The notes beneath the pieces are model-generated. The model was not told the origin of the DNA and did not search any database. It saw only the letters and a list, made by a program, of their open reading frames with translations. Made by a program: the position numbers and the translations under genes. From positions 19,901 through 83,900 of the forward strand of contig JAEEVR010000011.1 of NCBI GenBank assembly GCA_016290995.1: a DNA stretch of 64,000 nt, in the 5' to 3' direction. The stretch is from Treponema sp. GTDB taxonomy: Bacteria > Spirochaetota > Spirochaetia > Treponematales > Treponemataceae. Below, one piece after another: positions 7,569 to 14,736 of the stretch. The first letter of the stretch is position 1; every line of letters starts with the position of its first letter.

Positions 7569-9140
7569 TCACCTATAAATGTTGCCAAAAAGCATGCAAC
7601 TCTTGGCCGGCAGCCTTAAAGATTCGCTGGTCAAGGCGGAACCGTTCTTTTGGCTAAAAAGTATCATGGCGTTGTCGCTGTCGCTGGGACGGCTAAAAAC
7701 CTGCTCCTCGTCTGAAACGTTAAAGAAGCACCACAGTCTCTTTCCGCCCTTTAACATATACATCCAAGAAACGATGGCGTCGTTCTTTGTTTTTTCGGGA
7801 TAAAAGACGCCTTTAAAATAACCCTCGTTTTGAACCCTAAACTTAATCGCTTTTCTGTAATAATTAAGGATGGAGTTGCGGTCGGCATTTTGCTCGTCCA
7901 CAGCGCTTGTTTTTGCGTTGTACTTTGACTCCATCCAGCTTGTCTGAAAGTTTGGCGAAAGCTTTGACCAAAGAAACGGGGAACGGATTTGCTCGTCGGG
8001 CTTGGCTCCGTTCATTCCTAATTCCTCGCCGTAGTAAACAAAGGGAATTCCCGGCAAGAACAAGTAAAGGGACGCGGCAAGCTTTATGGATTCGGGATCG
8101 TTCTTAAAGTGAAGCGCGGAACGGTTTTGGTCGTGGTTGGTCAAGAAGGGGGCGTCGATAAAATTGGGATTTTCTTCCGCCGCAATGGTGTAGGCGTTAA
8201 AGGCCGCAACCGCAATGGAATTGTTTGACGCGTCGGACTTTTTGACCACGTCGATGATTTTTGAGCCTAAATCAAAGTGAAAGGTTGAAGGAAGAGCGCG
8301 CATATAATCGGCCCTGACTCCGTCGGAGTCCCAAACCTCTCCAACCATGTAAGAGCTTGGCTTTACGCTCAAAACGTAATCGACCATTTCCGACCAAAAG
8401 GCTATTGCCCTTTCTTTGCAATTTTTAACGCTTACCGGCATTTTGACCGCATCGTACAAATGGTTGGCGGCGTCAAAACGAAATCCGCTGATTCCTTTTG
8501 AAAGCCAAAAGGCCATGATCTTTCTAAATTCCGCCCTAACCTCTGGATTGTCGTGGTTAAAGTCGGGCATTTCGGAAGAATAAAGGCCGCTGTAATAGTT
8601 TCCCTCAAGCAAGTTCCAAACCTTGTGGCCCCAAGCGATGCCCTTTAGATTAATGTCCTTTGCGTCGGGAGCGGCCCAGCGGTACCAGGAATGCTTTGGA
8701 CTCTTGGGATCGATGGAATCCTTGAACCATTGGTTGTGGATTGAAGAATGGTTCAACGGAAGATCCAAGATAATCGCTATCGAACGCCTTTTGCATTCGT
8801 CGCAAAGCCTCTCAAATTCCTTTATCGTTCCGTACTGGGGATTAGTCTGGTAATAGTCGTCAACGTCGTAGCCGTGGTAAGAATGGGAGGCGTAAATCGG
8901 CAAAAGCCAAATTCCCGTGACTCCCAATTCTTCAAGATAGTCCAGCTTTGAAAGTATTCCGTTAAAATCGCCGATTCCGTCTCCGTCGCTGTCCGCGAAC
9001 GAACGGACAAAAAGGCTGTAATAAACGCCGCTTTTCGGCTCAAATTTACGACTTCCCTTCATCAGCGAACTTCCGAATTTTGAACATGAAAAAAAAACAA
9101 AAAAAGATATGGCCAACAGTCCAAAAAAGACTCTCTTCAT
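7569..9140 (-). CDS. Alpha-amylase family (GH13) lipoprotein
   Basis: 523 residues. The N-terminal signal ends in FFSC, a lipobox, so the enzyme is expected to be a lipoprotein facing the periplasm or surface. The GH13 barrel is complete: YSLFVRSFADSDGDGIGDF at the start, the LPLNHSS region, GFRFDAANH with nucleophile D223, GEVWDS with acid/base E268 and TNHDQNR with D337. A short beta-sandwich closes the chain. It should hydrolyse alpha-1,4 or alpha-1,6 glucans or oligosaccharides; GFNGI and the domain order suit an oligo-1,6-glucosidase or neopullulanase-like member, but the substrate cannot be fixed. Leaderless start (promoter 9148-9176). Confidence 0.9.
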   Translation of the reverse strand: MKRVFFGLLAISFFVFFSCSKFGSSLMKGSRKFEPKSGVYYSLFVRSFADSDGDGIGDFNGILSKLDYLEELGVTGIWLLPIYASHSYHGYDVDDYYQTNPQYGTIKEFERLCDECKRRSIAIILDLPLNHSSIHNQWFKDSIDPKSPKHSWYRWAAPDAKDINLKGIAWGHKVWNLLEGNYYSGLYSSEMPDFNHDNPEVRAEFRKIMAFWLSKGISGFRFDAANHLYDAVKMPVSVKNCKERAIAFWSEMVDYVLSVKPSSYMVGEVWDSDGVRADYMRALPSTFHFDLGSKIIDVVKKSDASNNSIAVAAFNAYTIAAEENPNFIDAPFLTNHDQNRSALHFKNDPESIKLAASLYLFLPGIPFVYYGEELGMNGAKPDEQIRSPFLWSKLSPNFQTSWMESKYNAKTSAVDEQNADRNSILNYYRKAIKFRVQNEGYFKGVFYPEKTKNDAIVSWMYMLKGGKRLWCFFNVSDEEQVFSRPSDSDNAMILFSQKNGSALTSESLRLPAKSCMLFGNIYR

Positions 9141-9147
9141 AGAGGCA

Positions 9148-9176
9148 ATTCTAAACTAAATTCTCCAAAAAATCAA
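9148..9176 (-). promoter_or_regulatory. Promoter of the amylase-family gene, leaderless spacing
   Basis: TTGATT (9171-9176), 17-bp spacer, TAGAAT (9148-9153) on the minus strand, with 7 nt (TGCCTCT) between the -10 box and the ATG at 9140. No Shine-Dalgarno sequence is possible. It is divergent from the channel promoter at 9218. Confidence 0.6.
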
Positions 9177-9217
9177 GACAAAAAAAAGTCAACAAAGTCC
9201 GCAAATCTTGATTTTTG

Positions 9218-9246
9218 TTGCAAATTTTACTCTTTTCTATTATAAT
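9218..9246 (+). promoter_or_regulatory. Promoter of the channel/cNMP-binding operon
   Basis: TTGCAA (9218-9223), 17-bp spacer, consensus TATAAT (9241-9246). It lies downstream of the earliest in-frame ATG (9215), which shows that the true start of the first channel gene is the ATG at 9266. Confidence 0.65.
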
Positions 9247-9265
9247 AGTCAAAATAAAGAAAAGT

Positions 9266-10471
9266 ATGGCGCATATAAAAGGCACAAGAAGAAAAAAGCT
9301 AAAAAAACGTCTCTCGGAACTGCTCCACTCCAACTACTTTAGATTTGGAATCGTTCTTCCGCTTTTTTATTTGTTCACAGTATACACAGCCTACTTTTGG
9401 GAAAAAAACCGCTCAATTTATTCAATCGGAGACAGCTATTGGTACTTTTTGTTCGCCTTTATCACGGGCGTGGTCCGCTTTTCTCCGACTACTTTTTGGG
9501 GACGGGCGATCACCTTGCTTTCAAGCATTGTGCGAATTTGTCTTTACGGAACGATACTCGCGAAAGTTTCTTCGGTGTTCATAAATTTTCAAAATCAAAG
9601 GGATAAAGGACTTACAAAATTGAAAAACTTGTCAAAACACTTTTTATTGTGCGGTTGGAAGCCCGACATGGAAAAAATAATCCAGGCGGTTCTTGCGGCC
9701 AACGAAGACTTGACGCCCGACCAAATCGTACTTATAAACGAAGCGTCGCAAGACCAAATCGCGCAAATGCGAAGCCATCCTGACTACAAAGAATTGAACT
9801 ACATCTCGGGCGATTACTCAAACGAAGAAATCCTAAAAAAAGCGGCGGTAAACAAGGCTTCGCGCGCTTTAATCATCTCGGACCAGACAAAGGGCGGAAC
9901 GCAATTGGAAATCGACTCGCGCGCGGTTCTTGCCGTTCTTGCGATAAAAAACTTGAACCCGTCGATTTACGTCGCCGCCGAAATTTTTGACGCAAAGTTT
10001 GAAAGCCACTTGAACATGGCCCACTGCGACGAAATCATTTTGACAACGGAATACGAGCACAACCTTTTGGCAACGGCTTCCAGCGGAAAGGGCTTTTCAA
10101 ACGTAATCCGCGCGCTGATCGGCATCGACTCCAACAGCGGCGTTACGGTGGAAAACATTCCGCCAAAATTTTACGGAAAAACTTACGGAGAATTTGCCGC
10201 CGAGCAAAATCTTGATTCGTCAAAAAAATCCTTGCTGATCGGCTTGCTTTTAAACACCGGAAACTTCCAAAAGCGCAGGCTTGACGCAATTCGCGAGGCG
10301 CACAAAAATCCCAACGTTCAAATGGTTATCGACGACTTGATAAAAGTAAAAACGCTAAAAAGCAACGAGCCTGTTCTTTTGCCCGACGACGACTTTGCGC
10401 TAAGGCGCGGCATGAGGGCGATTTATGTAAGGGTAAAGGAGGAGCCGACCGATGAGAATGCCGACAAGTAA
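9266..10471 (+). CDS. K+-channel-like RCK protein A, selectivity filter lost
   Basis: 401 residues from ATG 9266; an upstream ATG at 9215 is excluded because it precedes the promoter. Two transmembrane segments (about residues 25-45 and 80-105) flank a pore-like loop, followed by an RCK/TrkA-N regulatory domain of the MthK type: HFLLCGWKPDMEKI, NYISGDYSNEEIL, ASRALIISDQ and a C-terminal lobe. Where the paralogue at 10989 reads TTVGYGDIAPASFWGR, this protein reads FITGVVRFSPTTFWGR: the GYG filter is absent and two residues are deleted. It may be a non-conducting or altered-selectivity subunit that co-assembles with its paralogue. It overlaps the following cNMP-binding gene by 20 nt. Confidence 0.85.
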   Translation: MAHIKGTRRKKLKKRLSELLHSNYFRFGIVLPLFYLFTVYTAYFWEKNRSIYSIGDSYWYFLFAFITGVVRFSPTTFWGRAITLLSSIVRICLYGTILAKVSSVFINFQNQRDKGLTKLKNLSKHFLLCGWKPDMEKIIQAVLAANEDLTPDQIVLINEASQDQIAQMRSHPDYKELNYISGDYSNEEILKKAAVNKASRALIISDQTKGGTQLEIDSRAVLAVLAIKNLNPSIYVAAEIFDAKFESHLNMAHCDEIILTTEYEHNLLATASSGKGFSNVIRALIGIDSNSGVTVENIPPKFYGKTYGEFAAEQNLDSSKKSLLIGLLLNTGNFQKRRLDAIREAHKNPNVQMVIDDLIKVKTLKSNEPVLLPDDDFALRRGMRAIYVRVKEEPTDENADK

Positions 10472-10985
10472 AATTCCATTTGAAGAAGCCCTCCCCCGCC
10501 TTATGAGCCTTAGCATTTTTGACGACTTTTCGGCGGACAACGAAGAAGACGTCGAGATGTTCAAAGCGCTTTACGAAAACATGTCCGCGGAGTCTTACGA
10601 CGACGGCGACTTGATTATAAAGGAAGGCGAGAACGGACAAAACCTTTACATTCTTTCGCACGGCTCGATTCAGATTTTTAGGAAAACGCAATTCGACGAC
10701 GAGATTGCGATCGCCGACTTGGACGACAGCTTTGACGTATTCTTTGGCGAGGCCGCGCTTGTTGACCAAGACCAACGCTCCGCCACAGTGCGCGCCGTAG
10801 GCAAGTGCGAAGTCCTTGTCTTGAACGGAAACGATTTTGTAAACTTTTGCAAGGACTATCCGCGCCTTGGCTTTTATGTTTACAGAAAAATCACAAAGAG
10901 AATGCAGCAGATGATAAAGCGCTCTTACAAAGACATCACTACGCTTTACGCCGCGCTCTTCCGCGAAATCGAAGGATCAAATTAA
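10452..10985 (+). CDS. Stand-alone cyclic-nucleotide-binding protein A
   Basis: 177 residues, essentially one cNMP-binding (CAP_ED) domain with a helical C-terminal extension. GDLIIKEGENGQNLYILSHG forms the first beta turn, and the phosphate-binding cassette FFGEAALVDQDQRSATVRA keeps the Gly-Glu pair and the phosphate-contacting Arg. There is no DNA-binding HTH, so this is not a Crp-type transcription factor. AGGAGG sits inside the end of the channel A gene 7 nt before the ATG, so the two are translationally coupled. The most economical reading is a detached ligand sensor for the channel proteins. Confidence 0.85.
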   Translation: MRMPTSKIPFEEALPRLMSLSIFDDFSADNEEDVEMFKALYENMSAESYDDGDLIIKEGENGQNLYILSHGSIQIFRKTQFDDEIAIADLDDSFDVFFGEAALVDQDQRSATVRAVGKCEVLVLNGNDFVNFCKDYPRLGFYVYRKITKRMQQMIKRSYKDITTLYAALFREIEGSN

Positions 10986-10988
10986 AAG

Positions 10989-12158
10989 ATGAAAGTAAAA
11001 AAAATCCTTGACAAAATATCGCGCATTCTCAGCAACTCCTCGGTAAAAGTTTGGTCGGCGGTTTTTGTTTTGCTCTTGCTGATTATGTTCGTGATTTTTA
11101 AGTCGGAGCAAGAAACAAATTCCGCCATAAACACTTTGTTTGACGCGATTTGGTACACGATTGTAACGGTGACCACAGTAGGCTACGGCGACATCGCTCC
11201 GGCCTCGTTTTGGGGCCGCCTTTCGGCGATGGCGCTTTTGCTTGTTGGCGTAGCGATCTTCGGCGCGCTTTCTGGTAAATTCGCTTCGTTCATTTTGGAC
11301 AGACAACAAAAAAAGGACAGAGGACTTTTAAAAATGACAAACATGAAAAACCACTTATTGATTTGCGGTTGGAAGCCCGGCTTTGAAAATATTTTGGAAG
11401 GAATGCTTTTGGCAAATCCTGAGATTCCGCCGGAACGGGTTGTAATACTTAACAACGCAAAGCATTCCGACATAGAAGCGATTCAGGCAAACGAAAAACT
11501 TAAGGCGATAAACTTTTTGCGCGGCGACTTTACCGACGAAGACGCCTTGCTTAAAGCGCAAATAAAAAGCGCCGAGCGGGCTTTGATTCTTGCCGACAGG
11601 TCAGAAGAATTTTCGACCTTGGAAACCGACTCGCGCACTGTCCTTGCGGTAATCACAATCAAAAACTTGAACCCCCGCATTTACTGCGTAGCCGAAATCA
11701 TCGACTCAAAATTTGAAAAGCATCTTTCGCTAGCCCGCTGCGACGAAATCATCATGACCAGCGACTACGAGCAAAACCTTTTGGTGCAAGCGTCCAGCGG
11801 AAAAGGAATGAGCCACATCTTGCGCGAGCTTGCGGCCGAAAACGAAAACCAAGGCCTTTTCCTTGCGGACATTCCCGCAAAGTTTGTCGGCGGCCCTTAC
11901 GAAGAATACGCAAAGTCTTTGCAAAACAAAAACATTTTGATTGGCGTTTTGGAAAACACAGGAAACTTTTACAACCGCAGGCAGGAAGCATTGGCCGAAG
12001 CCCAAAAAAATCCCAATATGGAAAAAATCGTCGCCAACCTTAAAAAGGTAAAGACGCTCAAAAGCAACATACCGGTATTCAACCCGCCCAGCGATTACAT
12101 CATTCCAGAAAGCTCAAAGGCGATTTTCATCCACGGAAATTATTCTAGCGGCGAGTGA
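10989..12158 (+). CDS. K+ channel with RCK domain B, canonical TVGYGD filter
   Basis: 389 residues. Two-transmembrane architecture: M1 about residues 18-38, pore helix and filter TTVTTVGYGDIAP, and M2 LLLVGVAIFGALSGKFASFI. The cytoplasmic RCK domain follows (NHLLICGWKPGFENI, FLRGDFTDEDALL, SAERALILADRS), with a C-terminal lobe ending near residue 380. The overall plan is that of MthK. It shares the RCK sequence pattern and the LKSN tail motif with channel A, so the two arose by duplication. It starts 3 nt after the cNMP-binding gene A and overlaps the next open frame. Expected role: K+ flux across the inner membrane under ligand control. Confidence 0.92.
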   Translation: MKVKKILDKISRILSNSSVKVWSAVFVLLLLIMFVIFKSEQETNSAINTLFDAIWYTIVTVTTVGYGDIAPASFWGRLSAMALLLVGVAIFGALSGKFASFILDRQQKKDRGLLKMTNMKNHLLICGWKPGFENILEGMLLANPEIPPERVVILNNAKHSDIEAIQANEKLKAINFLRGDFTDEDALLKAQIKSAERALILADRSEEFSTLETDSRTVLAVITIKNLNPRIYCVAEIIDSKFEKHLSLARCDEIIMTSDYEQNLLVQASSGKGMSHILRELAAENENQGLFLADIPAKFVGGPYEEYAKSLQNKNILIGVLENTGNFYNRRQEALAEAQKNPNMEKIVANLKKVKTLKSNIPVFNPPSDYIIPESSKAIFIHGNYSSGE

Positions 12159-12175
12159 ATTGGAGGAAAACGATT

Positions 12176-12688
12176 ATGGAAGCAAAGCCAGAACTTATAG
12201 AAAAATTATCCAACCTTGAAATCTTTTCCGACCTTAATCCCAGCGACGCGGAACACCAGCGCCTTTTAACGCGCGTTTGCAACATTTTGGAGCCGGTAAA
12301 ATTCAGCGCCGGCGAAGTCATCATCCAAGAAGGCGACGTTGGCGACACGCTTTACATTCTTTACGACGGAACCGTTCAAGCCCGAAAAAGAACGCCCAAC
12401 AACGACCAATTCGCCGTGGCCAACCTTGCCACCGAGCAAAACGTTTTCTTTGGCGAAGTCGCCCTTGTGGACAAAGACACCCGCTCCGCCTCGATATACG
12501 CGCTTACCGACTGCCAAACCCTTAAGCTTGAAGGCGACCAGTTTAAGGCCCTTTGCGATTCAGAGCCGCTTTTGGGATACCATGTAATGTACCGAATTTC
12601 GCGCAGAATCGCGGGCGCCCTCCGCCGTTCCAACAAAGACCTAATGCTTTTGTACGAAGCGCTAATCGACGAAGTTCACGGGGACTAA
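12176..12688 (+). CDS. Stand-alone cyclic-nucleotide-binding protein B
   Basis: 170 residues, paralogue of the protein at 10452. The domain keeps GEVIIQEGDVGDTLYILYDG and the cassette FFGEVALVDKDTRSASIYA with the phosphate-binding Arg. No HTH or enzyme domain is attached. The ATG at 12176 is chosen over an in-frame ATG at 12155 because TTGGAGG (12160-12166) lies between them at the right spacing. It is the last gene of the channel A-sensor A-channel B-sensor B unit. The C-terminal helices (LRRSNKDLMLLYEALIDE) match those of sensor A (IKRSYKDITTLYAALFRE) and might dock on the channel. Confidence 0.85.
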   Translation: MEAKPELIEKLSNLEIFSDLNPSDAEHQRLLTRVCNILEPVKFSAGEVIIQEGDVGDTLYILYDGTVQARKRTPNNDQFAVANLATEQNVFFGEVALVDKDTRSASIYALTDCQTLKLEGDQFKALCDSEPLLGYHVMYRISRRIAGALRRSNKDLMLLYEALIDEVHGD

Positions 12689-12803
12689 TCCGCTACGTCG
12701 GGCAAGCCCGCCGTTTTGCTTAAGGAAGTTTATCCAACTGCGCTCTTGCGAGCGCTGGCAATCGCGCCCCAGCTCATGCAAATAGCTTCTTTCTTTTTTT
12801 TGC

Positions 12804-12832
12804 TTGCAAATTCGCCTAAAATGCGCTATAAT
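12804..12832 (+). promoter_or_regulatory. carD promoter, leaderless spacing
   Basis: TTGCAA (12804-12809), 17-bp spacer, TATAAT (12827-12832), then 8 nt (GGTTTTAT) to the carD ATG. There is no Shine-Dalgarno site. Downstream of the channel operon a weak CGGG/CCCG hairpin (12699-12710) precedes a short T stretch and may separate the two units. Confidence 0.7.
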
Positions 12833-12840
12833 GGTTTTAT

Positions 12841-13539
12841 ATGGCTACAAGAAAAAAGACTGAATTTAAGGTCAAACAGCAAATCGTTTACCCAAGCCAG
12901 GGCGTTGGCGTAATCACTGAGATTTTTGAAAAAGAATTTAACGGCGAAAAGACCCTTTACTATAAAATTTACGTTGAAGTCTCTGACATGGTTGTAATGG
13001 TTCCGGTAAACAACGCAAAAAACTTGGGAATCCGCGCCATTGTAGAAGCAAAAGAAGCAAAAAAAGCGCTTAACCTTTTGAGCGAAGACTTTGAGCCAAT
13101 CACCAGCGACTGGAAACTGCGCTACCAAATGAATTTGGACTTGCTCAAAAAAGGAACTATCGCGGACATTGCAAAGATCGTGCGCTGCCTTTACTATCGC
13201 AGCAAGATAAAGGAATTGCCCATTCAGGAACGCAAGCTTTATGACAGCGCAAGAACCCTTTTGATTGACGAGATCGCCATCGCTTTGGGAAAAGACCCCA
13301 AGGACGTTGAGGGAATGGTTCACGCCAAGCTTGAGCCGCCGGGAGCCGCTCCAAAAATCAAGCGCGCCTTGATCCAAGACGACGACGACGACGATGAGTT
13401 CAACATGGACGACAACGATTCCAAGGGCCGCGACGACGACGATGATGATGACGACGAGGACGAAGACGAGGAAGAATCGTTGGAAAGCCGCGCCGAGGAA
13501 GAAGAAGATTTTGACGACGAGGACGACGACTACAACTAA
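12841..13539 (+). CDS. carD: CarD/CdnL family RNA polymerase-binding regulator with long acidic tail
   Basis: 232 residues. The N-terminal RNA-polymerase-interaction domain is clear (KQQIVYPSQGVGVITEIFEK, LYYKIYVEVSDMVVMVPVNN), followed by the helical DNA-binding part (LSEDFEPITSDWKLRYQMNL, DIAKIVRCLYYRSKIKELPI). CarD proteins stabilise open complexes at housekeeping promoters. From about residue 176 a tail of some 57 residues is almost pure Asp/Glu with a few Ser, Asn and Arg, not a standard part of the family. The Asp codons (GAC/GAT runs) leave the other frames open, and the 3' end overlaps the probable start of ispDF. Confidence 0.9.
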   Translation: MATRKKTEFKVKQQIVYPSQGVGVITEIFEKEFNGEKTLYYKIYVEVSDMVVMVPVNNAKNLGIRAIVEAKEAKKALNLLSEDFEPITSDWKLRYQMNLDLLKKGTIADIAKIVRCLYYRSKIKELPIQERKLYDSARTLLIDEIAIALGKDPKDVEGMVHAKLEPPGAAPKIKRALIQDDDDDDEFNMDDNDSKGRDDDDDDDDEDEDEEESLESRAEEEEDFDDEDDDYN

Positions 13540-14707
13540 TAACGCGGTCGCCATTGTGGCGGCCGGCTCTTCCAGCAGAATGGGAGAGCTTGGCAAAAAA
13601 GAATACTTGCCCTTAAACGGCGGCTCAGTTTTGTCTGAGACCGCCTTAGTTTTTCTCCAAACAAAACTTTTTTCCACCGTGCTTGTGGTCCATCCCAAAA
13701 ACGGCTTGGCCGCGGCAAAAAAAGCCTTTTACAAAAATCCCCTTGTAGCGGAACTTTCCAAAGACCTTAACGTTATTTTTACTCCGGGCGGAGACACGCG
13801 CCAAGAATCAGTCTTCAACGCCTTAAAGGCCTTGGACAAAAAGTCGCCGCGCCTTGTTCTTATCCACGACGGAGCGCGCCCCTTTATAAGCCAAAGCCTT
13901 GTAAAGAAAACCTTAGCCGCCGCCCTTAAATACGGCGCGGCGGTTCCAGCGTTGCAGCCCGTCGAAACGCAAAAGGAAATGGATTCCAGTTCCAAAATAG
14001 CGCGCCACCTAAAGCGTTCGTCGCTGGCCGCCGTTCAAACTCCGCAAGGATTTTTGTTCCCCGAAATTTTGGAATGCCACAAAAAGGCCAAAAAAGAAGG
14101 AAAGACAGACTTTACCGACGACACGGAAATTTGGGACAATTATTCCGACAAAAAAACGCGCGTCATCCCCGGCGAACCCGGCAATATTAAAATCACCTAC
14201 CCCAAAGACGTCACCATCGACGGCGCGCAAACATTCCGCATCGGTCTGGGAACGGACTTGCACCGACTTGTGGAAGGCCGCAAATTGATTTTAGGCGGCG
14301 TCGTTCTCCCCTACGACAAAGGCGAGGACGGACATTCCGACGGCGACGCGCTTTTGCACGCGATTACCGACGCGCTTTTGGGAGCCGCCGCCCTTGGCGA
14401 CATTGGAAGCTACTTTCCGCCCGAAGACGATAAATGGAAAGACGCCGACTCGGCAAAGCTTTTGCAGGCGGCATGGAAAGACGTCCGCGCCGCCGGCTGG
14501 GAATTGCAAAACCTTGACTGCGTCGTAAAACTGCAAGAGCCAAAATTTTTGCCCCACCGCCAAAAAGTCCGCCAATCAATCGCGCGTGTTTTGGGCGTAG
14601 ACGTAAGCCAAGTCTTTGTAAAAGCAAAGACCGGCGAGCGCGTGGGTCCCGTCGGTCTTTGTCAAGCGGTTGAAACTGAAGCCGTTTGCCTTTTGACAAA
14701 AAAATAA
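13511..14707 (+). CDS. ispDF: Bifunctional IspD-IspF enzyme of the MEP isoprenoid pathway
   Basis: About 398 residues if it starts at TTG 13511. The start is uncertain: no ATG precedes the conserved VAAGSSSRMG motif within the gene itself, so the TTG (after GAGGAAGAAG, overlapping carD by 29 nt) or a GTG at 13556 must serve. IspD part: VAAGSSSRMGELGKKEYLPL (CTP binding), LIHDGARPFI, TPQGFLF, DFTDDTEIW. IspF part: GLGTDLHRLVEGRKLILGG with metal ligands Asp and His, HSDGDALLHAITDALLG, DIGSYFPP and AKTGERVGPVG. It makes CDP-ME from MEP and later closes the 2,4-cyclodiphosphate ring. Both active sites look intact. Confidence 0.9.
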   Translation: MTTRTTTTTNNAVAIVAAGSSSRMGELGKKEYLPLNGGSVLSETALVFLQTKLFSTVLVVHPKNGLAAAKKAFYKNPLVAELSKDLNVIFTPGGDTRQESVFNALKALDKKSPRLVLIHDGARPFISQSLVKKTLAAALKYGAAVPALQPVETQKEMDSSSKIARHLKRSSLAAVQTPQGFLFPEILECHKKAKKEGKTDFTDDTEIWDNYSDKKTRVIPGEPGNIKITYPKDVTIDGAQTFRIGLGTDLHRLVEGRKLILGGVVLPYDKGEDGHSDGDALLHAITDALLGAAALGDIGSYFPPEDDKWKDADSAKLLQAAWKDVRAAGWELQNLDCVVKLQEPKFLPHRQKVRQSIARVLGVDVSQVFVKAKTGERVGPVGLCQAVETEAVCLLTKK

Positions 14708-14725
14708 CCCCGCAAGCGCGGGGTT
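14698..14725 (-). terminator. Intrinsic terminator of the 14737-18510 gene
   Basis: Stem AACCCCGC / GCGGGGTT (14706-14713 and 14718-14725) with loop AAGC. Read on the minus strand it is followed by an A and a run of seven T. The T run overlaps the last codons of ispDF on the other strand. Confidence 0.7.
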
Positions 14726-14736
14726 AAATCTTAGGA

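Noticed and set aside
9215..9265. Upstream ATG of channel A
   Set aside because: It lies within or before the -35/-10 promoter (9218-9246); transcription starts after it.
13394..13510. Long N-terminal extension of IspDF, or a CarD-IspDF frameshift fusion
   Set aside because: The extension is the Asp repeat of carD read in another frame as Thr. No slippery site or stimulatory stem was seen, and IspD homologues start close to the AAG motif.
13394..13530. Asp-rich calcium-binding domain in CarD
   Set aside because: The residues form homopolymer-like runs without the DxDxDG spacing of EF-hand or RTX motifs.
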